Positions 23,532 to 31,870 are shown, counted from the first letter of the stretch. The stretch is DNA of 64,000 nt from Bog-756 sp050014755 (GCA_050014755.1 JBEKCS010000012.1:1-64000); one strand, 5' to 3'. Notes: a model not told the origin generated them from the sequence alone. Made by a program: numbers and translations.

Positions 23532-25627
23532 CCCGGCGCTGGCCCCACGAGGCGGGGATGGCCGGAGCGTCCGTGCTGGCCGCCTTCTCCCTGGCCCGGT
23601 TGGCCACGGGGGTCACCGTGTCGACGATGGTCACCGCCCTGGTCGGGACGGTGGTGGTCGCCGCCATCCGCCGACGTGAGGCACTGGCGGTCGCTCTGGC
23701 CGTGGCGGCCGTAGCCCTATGCTCCGCATGGTTCGGGCTCCGTTCGCGCAATGGGTCGGGCGTCCCGACCGTCGCCGCCCTGCGGGACCTCCGCCAGTCG
23801 CTGCAGGCGGCTCGGCCGGTCCTCGCGGCATTCGCCCTCCCGCTGGTCCACTCACCGGGCATGGTCGTCCTGTGCGCCCTGTTCGGCGGCCTGGTCGCGG
23901 TGGCCGCCCGGGCCGCCGGCACCCGACACCCGGCCTGGTCGCTGGTCCCCGCCACTGCTCTTGTGGTGGGTTCGGCCATCCTGTCGCCCACGACCAGCGC
24001 CTCGGTGGCCGGTCTCCTCCTCGGTGCCTGTGGATTCCTCGTGCTCGCCGATGATCCGGGCGTCGTCACCCGGGCGACCTCGGCGGTGGCCGTGGTGACG
24101 CTGGCGCTGGCCGCCACCACGATGGGATGGAGCGCCGTCGCCGGATCGGCCGTGGCGTCGCCCGGCGGCAATGCGGTCGAGGGTGTCGCCCCCTCGGCCC
24201 TCTCGCTCGCCAGCGATCTCACCGGGGTGGAGAGCCGGGATGCCGACGTCGTGCTCTTCACGGCGAAGACGCCTGTGTCGACCTACTGGCAGGTGGCGAC
24301 GCTCACCACCTACGTCGATGATCGCTGGGTTCCCGACCAGGCGACCTCCGCGCTCCTCCGCGGTTCGGCGCCCGGTCGACCGACGGTCGAGTCGACGGAC
24401 GGGAGTCTGTTCACCGCCGGGGTCACCGTGCTCGGCTACAGCGGGCAACTGCTCCCGTCCCCGCCGTCGACCGTGGCGGCGGCCGGATCCGTGTCGCCGA
24501 CGGTGACCCCTGCCGGAGTGGTTGCCGGATCACCGGTCCACCTCGGAAGCAGCTACACCGTGACCGCGGTGGTCCCGTCCCCGGTGGCCGACGCGCCGTC
24601 CGGCCCGGCGTCACCCGGCCCGTACACCGCGCTCGGCCCGATCCCCCCCGTGGTGAGCTCGCTGGCCCGCTCGATCACCGGCGGGCTGTCGTCCCCCCTC
24701 GACGAGGCCGAAGCGCTGACCGACTTCTTCCGTTCGGGCCGGTTCCGGTACGACGTCGACGCCCGACAGCCCGCCGGAGCCGATCCGCTGGTGTCGTTCC
24801 TGACCCGGACCCGCACCGGTTCGTGCGAGCAGTTCGCCGGTGCCTTCGCGGTGTTGGCCCGGGTGTCGGGCCTGGCCACCCGGGTCGCCGTCGGATTCAC
24901 TCCCGGTCGCCAGACCGACGGCGAGACCGTGGTCCGGGGGAGCGATGCCCACGCGTGGCCCGAGGTCTTCATCGGGGGAAGTTGGGTCTCCTTCGAACCC
25001 ACCCCGCAGCTCCCTTCCGGCGAGCTGTCGCCACCGGGCGTCCTCGGCCCGGCAGCCCTCGGGCAACCCAATCCGGTCGGGCCGGGTACGCAGCCCCATG
25101 TGCCGTTGCCGGTGACGACGCCGACCCCGACGGTCCCACCGCCCACCGTCCCCGGTCCGGCGGTCACCCGCCACGGCGGGATCGGCACCCCGGGGATCGT
25201 GGCCGCCATCGTGTTGCTGGTCGCGGTTGGCGCTGTCGTCGCGATGATGGTGCGCAGACGCCGGGTGCGCGGATCCCCGGCGGACCGGGTGATGGCGGCA
25301 TGGACGTCGATCGACCGGGCACTGGCCCGCAGGGGCATGGCCCGTCCGGCGTCGAGCACGCCGATGGGACACATCCGCATGCTGGCCGCACTACCGCAGA
25401 CCGATCAAGGACGTTCCGCGCTCGAGGACATGGCCACCGTCGCCGTCGATCTCCAGAACGCGGCGTACGGCTCCCTGGTGCTCGGATCCGACGAGGTCGA
25501 ACGAGCCGAACGGGCGAGCCACCGGGCTCGGCGGGCCATCCTCGACGAAGCCCTGTCCGGACCGGTGGAGGGCGCTCTCGTGGTACTCGGCGGACCGAAC
25601 GGACCGGACCGGCCGACGGGTTGGTGA
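23528..25627 (+). CDS. membrane transglutaminase-like protein (TgpA family)
   Basis: A 699-residue protein. About six hydrophobic helices fill the first 220 residues. An extracytoplasmic transglutaminase-like domain follows, with the triad Cys433 (GSCEQFAGAF), His475 (SDAHAWPEVF) and Glu490 (SFEPTPQ, usually Asp in this position), then a Pro/Thr-rich linker, one more helix (near residues 555-580) and a cytoplasmic DUF4129-like tail. It overlaps the DUF58 stop by 4 bases, which fixes the ATG. TgpA-type proteins are periplasmic-facing peptidases or transglutaminases of unsettled substrate. It closes the operon. Confidence 0.85.
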   Translation: MTRRWPHEAGMAGASVLAAFSLARLATGVTVSTMVTALVGTVVVAAIRRREALAVALAVAAVALCSAWFGLRSRNGSGVPTVAALRDLRQSLQAARPVLAAFALPLVHSPGMVVLCALFGGLVAVAARAAGTRHPAWSLVPATALVVGSAILSPTTSASVAGLLLGACGFLVLADDPGVVTRATSAVAVVTLALAATTMGWSAVAGSAVASPGGNAVEGVAPSALSLASDLTGVESRDADVVLFTAKTPVSTYWQVATLTTYVDDRWVPDQATSALLRGSAPGRPTVESTDGSLFTAGVTVLGYSGQLLPSPPSTVAAAGSVSPTVTPAGVVAGSPVHLGSSYTVTAVVPSPVADAPSGPASPGPYTALGPIPPVVSSLARSITGGLSSPLDEAEALTDFFRSGRFRYDVDARQPAGADPLVSFLTRTRTGSCEQFAGAFAVLARVSGLATRVAVGFTPGRQTDGETVVRGSDAHAWPEVFIGGSWVSFEPTPQLPSGELSPPGVLGPAALGQPNPVGPGTQPHVPLPVTTPTPTVPPPTVPGPAVTRHGGIGTPGIVAAIVLLVAVGAVVAMMVRRRRVRGSPADRVMAAWTSIDRALARRGMARPASSTPMGHIRMLAALPQTDQGRSALEDMATVAVDLQNAAYGSLVLGSDEVERAERASHRARRAILDEALSGPVEGALVVLGGPNGPDRPTGW

Positions 25628-25732
25628 GCTCTGAGGCGCTCGGATCGTCTGACCAGATCGGGACGAAGTCCGTCTGCGGGCACGTCGTCCGACCGGGCTC
25701 ACCGGAGGCGAGCGTCTGGCGTCGCCGGAAAG

Positions 25733-25805
25733 TGCGCCCCGGGGGACTCGAACCACCCAACCTCCGGATTAAGAATCCGGTGCTCTACCGTTGAGCTAGG
25801 GGCGC
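25733..25805 (-). tRNA. tRNA-Lys (anticodon CTT)
   Basis: 73 nt on the reverse strand. The acceptor stem pairs GCGCCCC with GGGGCGC. The anticodon stem CCGGA/TCCGG encloses TTCTTAA, giving anticodon CTT (codon AAG). The T arm carries GGTTCGAGTCC. CCA is not encoded. It lies divergent from and about 150 bp upstream of lysS, whose product charges it. Confidence 0.95.
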
Positions 25806-25892
25806 GAGCGCAGCATAAACCGGGCCGGCGGGAACCACGGGAGCCAGTGGCTACTCCGGTGGTCGGGCCGGGGCCGTACGGAGGGGGTCTCC

Positions 25893-25898
25893 TAAGAT
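25893..25898 (+). promoter_or_regulatory. -10 element upstream of lysS
   Basis: TAAGAT in the 102-bp gap between tRNA-Lys and lysS, on the lysS strand. No good -35 is visible. It would start transcription about 50 nt before GTG 25956, or just before the alternative GTG 25908. Confidence 0.4.
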
Positions 25899-25955
25899 GG
25901 CGGCTCCGTGGCGGGTCCCGCCTGTCGTCGGGACACCCAGAAAGTGGAACGAGCC

Positions 25956-27476
25956 GTGACCAACGAGATCGACCAGCCGTCTGACGACGCAACCGCGCCG
26001 ACGATCGACGCCCTCATCGCCGAGCGTCGCCGCAAGCGCGAGTCCCTCGCCGATCGGGGGATCGATCCGTATCCGTCACGGTTCGACCGGACGGCGCTGG
26101 CCGGGGACCTCCACGAGCGCTTCGCTGACCTCGAGCCGGACAGCCGCACGGGCGAGCACGCGGTCCTGGCCGGTCGGGTGACCGCCGTGCGCCGCCACGG
26201 GAAGCTCTCGTTCGTCACCCTGACCGACAGTTCCGGTTCCATCCAACTCCTCCTCCAGGTGGCCACGATGTCGGACCAGGCGACGACCGTGCTCGACTCG
26301 ATCGACCTCGGCGACTGGGTCGGAGCCGAAGGTGAGGTCATCACCAGCCGACGCGGTGAGCTGTCGGTCGACTGCACCGGGCTGTGGCTGTTGTCCAAGG
26401 CGCTGCGTCCCCTCCCCGACAAGTGGCACGGTCTGACCGAGACCGACACCCGCTACCGCCAGCGGGAGGTCGACCTGTTGGCCAACCCGGAAAGCCGCCG
26501 TGTCTTCGACATCCGGTTCACGACCATCGCGTCGATGCGCCGCCGCATGGAGTCCGAGCACTACATCGAGGTCGAGACGCCGATCCTGCAACCTCAGGCC
26601 GGCGGGGCGATCGCCCGGCCGTTCTTCACCCATTCCAACGCGCTCGATATCGATCTGAGCCTGCGGATCGCCCCGGAGCTCTACCTGAAACGATTGGTCA
26701 TCGGGGGCTACGAGCGGGTCTACGAGATCGGCCGCAACTTCCGCAACGAGGGGGTCAGCACCCGCCACAGTCCCGAGTTCACGGCCCTCGAGGCCTATCG
26801 CGCCTTCGGGGACGTCACCGACGGCATGGACCTGACCGAGCTGCTGATCGTCGGCGCGGCCGAGGACGCCGTCGGTCGTCTCGCCTTCTCCGTGGGGGAC
26901 GCCCAGGTCGACCTCACGCCGCCGTGGCCCCGCAGGCCGCTGCTCGACATGCTCGAGGAGCGGTTGGGCCGCCGGGTCCATCCGACCGACCCGGTGGAGG
27001 ATCTCCGAAAGGTGGGTGAGGAGCACGGGATCGACCTACTTCCCGGATGGGGCCCGGGAAAGCTGGTGTTCGAGCTCTACGATCAGGTGCTCCTCCCCGA
27101 CCTGGTCGCGCCGGTGTTCGTGTGCGGGTTCCCCGTCGAGGTGTCGCCGCTGGCCCGACACACCGCCGGCGACCCGACGATGGCGGACCGGTTCGAACTG
27201 TGCATCGTGGGCAGGGAGTTCGCCAACGGCTACAGCGAGCTCAACATCCCCGAGGAACAGTCGGAGCGCTTCGTTGTCAGTGCCGCGGCGAAGGCCGGCG
27301 GCGATGTCGAGGCCCACCCTGCCGATCAGGCCTTCGTGCGTGCCCTCGAGTACGGGCTCCCGCCGACGGCGGGAATCGGTATCGGCATCGACCGGCTGAT
27401 CATGCTCCTTGCCGAAGTCGAGGCCATCCGGGACGTCATCCTCTTTCCGATGCTGCGCCCCGAGGCCGCGGGCTGA
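25956..27476 (+). CDS. lysS: lysyl-tRNA synthetase, class II
   Basis: A 506-residue class II LysRS that activates lysine and charges tRNA-Lys. The N-terminal OB-fold anticodon-binding domain spans about residues 50-150 (VLAGRVTAVRRHGKLSFVTL). The catalytic domain has motif 2 in YEIGRNFRNEG and RHSPEFTALEAY, the ELCIVGREFANGYSELN lysine-pocket segment, and motif 3 in TAGIGIGIDRLIMLL. GTG 25956 is chosen for normal length and better codon use. GTG 25908 is in frame, and a TAAGAT -10 would place a leaderless start near it, so 16 extra residues cannot be excluded. It is divergent from its cognate tRNA gene. Confidence 0.92.
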   Translation: MTNEIDQPSDDATAPTIDALIAERRRKRESLADRGIDPYPSRFDRTALAGDLHERFADLEPDSRTGEHAVLAGRVTAVRRHGKLSFVTLTDSSGSIQLLLQVATMSDQATTVLDSIDLGDWVGAEGEVITSRRGELSVDCTGLWLLSKALRPLPDKWHGLTETDTRYRQREVDLLANPESRRVFDIRFTTIASMRRRMESEHYIEVETPILQPQAGGAIARPFFTHSNALDIDLSLRIAPELYLKRLVIGGYERVYEIGRNFRNEGVSTRHSPEFTALEAYRAFGDVTDGMDLTELLIVGAAEDAVGRLAFSVGDAQVDLTPPWPRRPLLDMLEERLGRRVHPTDPVEDLRKVGEEHGIDLLPGWGPGKLVFELYDQVLLPDLVAPVFVCGFPVEVSPLARHTAGDPTMADRFELCIVGREFANGYSELNIPEEQSERFVVSAAAKAGGDVEAHPADQAFVRALEYGLPPTAGIGIGIDRLIMLLAEVEAIRDVILFPMLRPEAAG

Positions 27477-27500
27477 GTCGCTCCGAGCGCCCGGTTTCCC

Positions 27501-28070
27501 TCAGGGAAGGATCAGGTGGGTATCACCGAACTCGTGCCACCGATAACCCAGCGCCACCGCGGTCCGGTACGAGTCTGCCAGGAGTCCTCGTCCTGCGATC
27601 GCTTCGAGCATCATCAGGTGGCTCGAGCATCATCAGGAGGGAGGACGCCGGCTCGTGCCATCCGGTGATCATGCCGTCGACCACCCTGACGTCGCGCCCG
27701 GGGGTGACGACCAGATCGGACCACCCGTCGTAGGCGTCGACCGTCCCGTCTGCCCGGGCCGACGTCTCCAGGGCTCTCACCACGGTCGTCCCGACCGCGA
27801 TGACCCGATGGCCACCGCGATGCGCGGCATTGACCCACGCGGCCGTCGACTCCGGCACCTGCGCCCGCTCGCGACAGGGGAGTTCGTCCGCCTCCAAGGA
27901 GGCGACCCCGGTATGCACCACCAACGGGGCGACACCGACTCCGTCGGCCACCAGTCGGGTGATCGCATCGGGAGTGAACGGCCGGCCCGCCCTGGGCATC
28001 TCGGCGCTGCCCGGCTCGGTGGCGTAGACGTTCTGGTACATCCCGATGGGCCAGGCGCGGTCCACAGGCA
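27501..28070 (-). pseudogene. queA: queA remnant (S-adenosylmethionine:tRNA ribosyltransferase-isomerase-like), truncated and frameshifted
   Basis: The reverse strand encodes the C-terminal half of a QueA-family protein: YQNVYATEPGSAEMP, then VAPLVVHTGVASLEADELP and VIAVGTTVVRALETSA, then GMITGWHEPASSLLMMLE. After that the frame is broken by a 19-bp tandem duplication (27604-27622 and 27623-27641, sharing TCGAGCATCATCAGG). The correct ending, DSYRTAVALGYRWHEFGDTH and LILP with a stop at 27501, continues in another frame. The N-terminal half is missing: the QueA homology stops near 28053-28070, where a soxR remnant begins on the other strand. Two independent lesions make a functional product very unlikely. 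Confidence 0.85.
27604..27637. repeat. 19-bp tandem duplication that breaks queA
   Basis: TCGAGCATCATCAGG occurs at 27604-27618 and again at 27623-27637, a 19-bp period. Removing one period restores the QueA reading frame from LLMMLE into the AIAGRGLLADSYRT continuation. Confidence 0.85.
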
Positions 28071-28425
28071 GGCCCATCCGCTCCGATCGCACCTCGGGAG
28101 GTGAGCGACGATTCCGGCGAGATGTCCTCCGTCGGATCGCCTTCGTCCGGATCGCACAGCGCGTGGGGTTGAGCCTCGAGGAGATCGTCACCGCTCTGAG
28201 CGTGCTTCCCGTCGACCACGCACCGAGTCGTCAGGACTGGAGACGTCTCACCGTGGCTGGCAGGGCCGGATCGACGAGCGAATCGCCCTCCTCGAGGCGC
28301 TGCGGGGCGGGCTGTCGGAGTGCATCGGCTGTGGGTGCCTGTCGTTGCGTACCTGTGCCCTGGCCGATCCCGACGATGTCGCGGCGGCGATGGGCTCCGG
28401 CCCGTGGTACCTCATGGAGAGATGA
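28071..28425 (+). pseudogene. soxR: soxR remnant (MerR-family redox sensor), truncated and frameshifted
   Basis: The forward strand carries the C-terminal two thirds of SoxR. IRSDRTSGGERRFRRDVLRR and IAFVRIAQRVGLSLEEI read in one frame up to about 28249. The rest, GRIDERIALLEALRGGL, then the [2Fe-2S] cluster CIGCGCLSLRTC (28321-28356) and the WYLMER end with stop 28423-28425, reads in a second frame. The shift fits loss of one base in the ACC-CGT region near 28250. The N-terminal recognition helix is missing, cut off at the same point where the queA remnant ends. All four cluster cysteines survive, so decay looks recent. Confidence 0.85.
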
Positions 28426-28603
28426 CGGCCGGTCCTCGTATCCTGCGGTCTGGAGGCGCTTGGCGGAGATATTGGGCGGTGCGATCGTCATGGGGCTCGC
28501 ACTCGACCAATCGGAAAGCCGTCAAAGACATCAGGAGTCCCATACCGGACAACCGAGACAGAATGACGGCGTTCTCCGGTGGTGGAGGGCCCGTTGGATC
28601 CTC

Positions 28604-28632
28604 TTGACAATGCTCACGCGTCGGCATCTAAT
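28604..28632 (+). promoter_or_regulatory. near-consensus sigma-70 promoter
   Basis: TTGACA (28604-28609), a 17-bp spacer and TCTAAT (28627-28632). This is the best classical -35/-10 pair in the window and predicts a start near 28639, about 50 nt before the nucleoside-phosphorylase-like gene. Confidence 0.6.
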
Positions 28633-28690
28633 GGCAGCCTGGGGCACGTTGATCCGGGCGGGATCGGAGAGCGGGGATAGGCGGTGTCCG

Positions 28691-29674
28691 ATGGTGGATT
28701 TTGCTCTTGATCGGATTATGGCGGTTCCCACGCACGAGGAGCCCAAACCGATCCCGTGGCCTTCCGGTCTGGAGCCGACTCCTGTGCCGGACAGCGCGGC
28801 CCCTGACGATCCCTTGCCCACCGCCGAGGTGCTGGTCGTCACGTGGACGTACGCGGAGGGGATGGCCCTTGCTGACGTGATGACTCCGGGAGTCCCGTCA
28901 TCGAGTTGGAAGCAGTACGCCCACAACTGGGCACAGTACGAGTCGCAGCTCACCGGTCGTTCGCCGGCTCGTGACGCGGGATGCATGGGGTACCAGGCGC
29001 AGACGCAGATCGGGTCGACCAAGGTCACGCTGGTGAAATCGGAGTTGCACCTGACGACCGATGCGGTGTCGGCGCCCATCGTCCAGTTGTGGGAGCAGAT
29101 GGTCGCGGAGGTCCGGCCCAAGCTCGTGATCACGACGGGAACAGCCGGCGGCATCGGGGCGGCAACGCAGCTCGGCGACGTGTTCGCCGTCCCCAACGCG
29201 AAGTTCAATTGCACGAAGGCATTCGCCTCCAAGCCATGGGCGCAGCAGCGCTTCACCGGCAACGGAATCAGCACCGGCCCACAGGCGGGGCTGTTCTCGT
29301 CACTCGTCACGCCGAATGCTGGGCAGCTGGAACCGATCGCGAACCGCGGCCCGCTTCTGACCTTCGGCGGCGATGTCGAAACTGTCGACTATTTCGCGTT
29401 CGCGAATACCGAGGACACGTTCGGCGTGGTGCGCAACGATCCACTGGCGCACACCGAGGAGATGGACGACGCCACGCTTCCGCTGGCGCTCTCCCAGGTG
29501 GCGGATCCGCCGCTGTGGGGCTCGATCCGCAACGCGAGTGACCCGCAGGTTCCGTCGTCGGTCGGCGACATCGAGGCGCAGAAGCAGTGGGCCCAGGACA
29601 TCTACAACAAATACGGATATTGGACCACGATCGGCTCGGCGATCGCCTGTTGGGTCGTCATTGCCGGACTCTAA
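28691..29674 (+). CDS. nucleoside phosphorylase-like protein
   Basis: A 327-residue protein resembling the PNP/UDP phosphorylase and MTA/SAH nucleosidase superfamily. AEVLVVTWTYAEGMALADV gives the first strand with the nucleotide loop. KLVITTGTAGGIG with LGDVFAVPNA (near residues 140-165) is the hallmark GTAGG..GD motif, and a late ETVDYFAF plus EEMDDATLPLAL supplies the acidic base-site region. The family's Met-Glu signature is altered, so ligand and reaction are uncertain. ATG 28691 is chosen over the in-frame ATG 28718; the upstream frame belongs to the soxR remnant. It is followed after 28 nt by a papain-like protein, and the pair appears accessory to the surrounding housekeeping genes. 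Confidence 0.65.
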   Translation: MVDFALDRIMAVPTHEEPKPIPWPSGLEPTPVPDSAAPDDPLPTAEVLVVTWTYAEGMALADVMTPGVPSSSWKQYAHNWAQYESQLTGRSPARDAGCMGYQAQTQIGSTKVTLVKSELHLTTDAVSAPIVQLWEQMVAEVRPKLVITTGTAGGIGAATQLGDVFAVPNAKFNCTKAFASKPWAQQRFTGNGISTGPQAGLFSSLVTPNAGQLEPIANRGPLLTFGGDVETVDYFAFANTEDTFGVVRNDPLAHTEEMDDATLPLALSQVADPPLWGSIRNASDPQVPSSVGDIEAQKQWAQDIYNKYGYWTTIGSAIACWVVIAGL

Positions 29675-29702
29675 CTCCCTCCCTCACGAAAGGGGCCATC
29701 AG

Positions 29703-30446
29703 ATGGCTAACAAGTACGGACTTGAACTCGGCAAGCTTCCTGCCACACGCCTGGCGGGTGTCGCGACACTCGGCGAATACACGGAGGGCAAGCTGCCGCC
29801 TCCACCGGAGTCGGTGAAGGTGCCGGGCGACACGGGCACCTACCCGATGGACGGCAACGACCAGTGGGGGGACTGCACCATTGCCGGCATCGCCCACCTC
29901 CTCGCCGCCTGGGACATTCTCGTGGACACCACGAGCATCGCTGTCCCGAATGCTGCGGAATGCATCTCGCTGTACGAGCAGCTGACGGGGTCCAGCACGC
30001 CTCCCGGCCCGGGCCTGAACGAGACCACGTTGCTGGCCCAGTGGCGCGCGAAGGGGCTGTTCGGTAACGAAATCGAGGCATACGCCCCGGTCGACTACAA
30101 GAACATCCTCGAGCTCCATCAGGCGATTGCGTTCTACGGCGCGGCGTACCTCGGCATCGCCTGCCCTGAATCGGCGCAGCAGCAATTCCAGGACGGCAAG
30201 CCGTGGACGTATGTCTCGGGCTCGCCGGTCGAGGGCGGTCATTGCATCGTGGCCCTCGGCTACACGCCGACGGCGCTCCTCTGCGCGACATGGGGAGGTA
30301 TCGCCGAAGTGACCTATCCGTTCCTGGCCCACTACCTCGACGAGGCCTTTGCCATCATCTCGCCGCAATACGCAGACGCCAAGAAGACCCCGAAGCTCGA
30401 CCTCGCAGCACTGGAGCACGACCTGGACAACCTCCAGAACGCCTGA
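29703..30446 (+). CDS. papain-like/C39-like cysteine peptidase-fold protein
   Basis: A 247-residue protein with an N-terminal LGKLPATRLAGVATLGEY, then NDQWGDCTIAGIAHLL, where the Cys (about residue 58) would be the nucleophile. GGHCIVALGYTPTALLCATWGG follows (in pieces), with a catalytic His and a downstream polar residue, the papain/C39 order. No signal peptide or membrane segment is seen. Similar stand-alone proteins occur in many soil bacteria and phages without known function. The ATG has GAAAGGGG about 9 nt upstream. It shares the promoter at 28604 with the phosphorylase-like gene. Enzymatic activity is inferred, and a transpeptidase or binding role is possible. Confidence 0.6.
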   Translation: MANKYGLELGKLPATRLAGVATLGEYTEGKLPPPPESVKVPGDTGTYPMDGNDQWGDCTIAGIAHLLAAWDILVDTTSIAVPNAAECISLYEQLTGSSTPPGPGLNETTLLAQWRAKGLFGNEIEAYAPVDYKNILELHQAIAFYGAAYLGIACPESAQQQFQDGKPWTYVSGSPVEGGHCIVALGYTPTALLCATWGGIAEVTYPFLAHYLDEAFAIISPQYADAKKTPKLDLAALEHDLDNLQNA

Positions 30447-30577
30447 GCGACCAGAGCTCGTACCGGTTGTCCGGCCAGCCTCGACCTGATCGGCCTGTCG
30501 ATCACCAGAGGCGAGGAGAGAGTGGCTCGCGCCACACCACCTCCGATTGATGCGGCTCGCGCATGCACAGGGGCATG

Positions 30578-30665
30578 TGGCGGAAGGGGGGGGATTCGAA
30601 CCCCCGGAGGCTTTCACCTCACACGCTTTCGAGGCGTGCGCATTAGTCCGCTCTGCCACCCTTCC
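30578..30665 (-). tRNA. tRNA-Ser (anticodon CGA)
   Basis: 88 nt including an encoded CCA. Acceptor GGAAGGG pairs with CCCTTCC. The anticodon stem CACGC/GCGTG encloses CTCGAAA, giving CGA (codon UCG). A long variable arm is present, as in all tRNA-Ser. It lies downstream of the accessory pair and convergent with it. Confidence 0.95.
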
Positions 30666-30768
30666 GCCGGCGAGTGTAACGGAGGCTGACAACCCGCTTG
30701 AACGGACGCTCGACTGCAGCCGCCGTCGGCGACGGCGCCGGAGAGAGCTGCGTGGCCGGCGGTCGTGA

Positions 30769-31272
30769 CTATGCGTTCCGACGCTTGGCGTCGAAGAACC
30801 CGCTCAACAGCGCGGCCGACTCGTCGGCCCGGACGCCGGCTGTCACCGCGACCTCGTGGTTGAGCCGGGGGTCCGCGCACAGGTTGTAGAGCGAGCCGCA
30901 CGCCCCGGCCTTCGGGTCGGCGGCCCCGAAGACGACCCGCCCCAGTCGGGACGCCACCAGTGCGCCGGCGCACATCGGGCACGGCTCGAGCGTGACCACC
31001 AGGGTCACCTGGGACAGGCGCCAGGTGCCGAGTGCGGCGGCAGCATCCGCCAACGCGAGGATCTCGGCATGTGCCGTCGGATCCCCGGTCCGCTCGCGCT
31101 CGTTGTGGCGTGAGGCGATGACGACCCCGTCGATCAGGGCGACCGCCCCGACCGGCACGTCCCCGTGGGCGGGAGCCGCCGACGCCTCGACCAGCGCCAG
31201 TCCCATGGCCGTTCGATCGTCGGACGCGACCGCGACCGACTGCATCGGGATCGGTCCCTCGCTCGCGGCCAT
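30769..31272 (-). CDS. tadA: tRNA adenosine(34) deaminase
   Basis: A 167-residue zinc deaminase that converts A34 of tRNA-Arg(ACG) to inosine. The cytidine-deaminase-fold motifs are THAEIL (TAHAEILALAD, zinc His and proton-shuttle Glu) and LEPCPMCAGAL (two zinc Cys); the C-terminal DPKAGACGSLYNL is specific to TadA. A TAGCAT -10 ends 6 nt before ATG 31272, so the longer start rather than the in-frame ATG at 31245 is preferred, read from a leaderless transcript. It lies between two tRNA-Ser genes on the same strand. Confidence 0.92.
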   Translation of the reverse strand: MAASEGPIPMQSVAVASDDRTAMGLALVEASAAPAHGDVPVGAVALIDGVVIASRHNERERTGDPTAHAEILALADAAAALGTWRLSQVTLVVTLEPCPMCAGALVASRLGRVVFGAADPKAGACGSLYNLCADPRLNHEVAVTAGVRADESAALLSGFFDAKRRNA

Positions 31273-31278
31273 TTCCTG

Positions 31279-31284
31279 ATGCTA
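31279..31284 (-). promoter_or_regulatory. leaderless -10 for tadA
   Basis: TAGCAT on the reverse strand, 6 nt before ATG 31272. Confidence 0.5.
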
Positions 31285-31349
31285 ACGAAGCCCCGCGTCG
31301 GCCGGTCCCGGCGGCTCCGTCCCGGAGCAAATCCCGACGAACCGCAGCT

Positions 31350-31437
31350 TGGCGGAGGCGGTGGGATTTGAACCCACGGTGAGTTTCCCCACACACGATT
31401 TCCAATCGTGCCGATTCGGCCGCTCTCGCACGCCTCC
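31350..31437 (-). tRNA. tRNA-Ser (anticodon GGA)
   Basis: 88 nt with encoded CCA. Acceptor GGAGGCG pairs with CGCCTCC. The anticodon stem CACGA/TCGTG encloses TTGGAAA, giving GGA (codons UCC/UCU). Long variable arm. It is 77 bp upstream of tadA on the same strand. Confidence 0.95.
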
Positions 31438-31668
31438 GTAGCCGCGTCCGCCCCGGGTCTCCGGGGCGTCCACAGCCCCGACAGGCTACTCCGGGCGTCC
31501 CCCTGCGAAGAACGCCTCGCCCGATGCATCGTCGACGCCGTCGGACGGGCTCGACGTGAGCTGTCGGAACGGATCGGGAGTGGTGGCTCCCGGGTATGCG
31601 CACCTTGTACACACATTGCGAAAACAAAACTACCGACGGACACTTCCGGCGCCGCAGCCCCGGGGCGG

Positions 31669-31674
31669 TACCAT
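31669..31674 (+). promoter_or_regulatory. -10 element of the SRP RNA gene
   Basis: TACCAT, placing transcription start at about 31681-31683, which coincides with the 5' end of the predicted terminal helix. Confidence 0.5.
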
Positions 31675-31682
31675 CGTCTCCG

Positions 31683-31816
31683 CCCCGGTGGTGGGTGCGA
31701 CGGCTGGGTCCTGCGCAACGTCCTCCTGTGAATCGAGTCAGGGTCGGAAGGCAGCAGCTCTCAGCAGGCAAGGCCGTGTGCCGCAGCCAACCTGGCCGTC
31801 GCACCGACCACCGGGG
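31683..31816 (+). ncRNA. ffs: signal recognition particle RNA (4.5S-type)
   Basis: The conserved apical domain is present: GTCA (31737-31740), the GGAA tetraloop region (31746-31749) and GCAGCAG (31751-31757), the binding site for Ffh. The flanks form a long closing helix: CCCCGGTGGT (31683-31692) is the exact reverse complement of ACCACCGGGG (31807-31816), and GGTGCGACGG pairs with CCGTCGCACC (31796-31805). The RNA lies just upstream of dnaX, a common position in actinobacteria. Ends are set from the helix and the -10 element, so they may be off by a few bases. Confidence 0.88.
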
Positions 31817-31857
31817 TCGACGGCCCCTCTCCTCCGATGACGCCCGGGGCCTGCCGG

Positions 31858-31863
31858 TAGGCT
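31858..31863 (+). promoter_or_regulatory. leaderless -10 for dnaX
   Basis: TAGGCT, 7 nt before GTG 31871. Confidence 0.5.
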
Positions 31864-31870
31864 CCCGAAT

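Noticed and set aside
28046..28690. Continuous forward frame linking the soxR remnant to the nucleoside-phosphorylase-like gene
   Set aside because: Beyond about 28250 this frame is out of register with SoxR and reads through a promoter; the phosphorylase-like protein starts at 28691. It is a chance open frame, not a fusion.
30447..30665. tRNA-Ser as an integration site for the accessory pair
   Set aside because: No second copy of the tRNA 3' end is seen on the other side of the pair, and there is no integrase, so no attachment-site claim is made.
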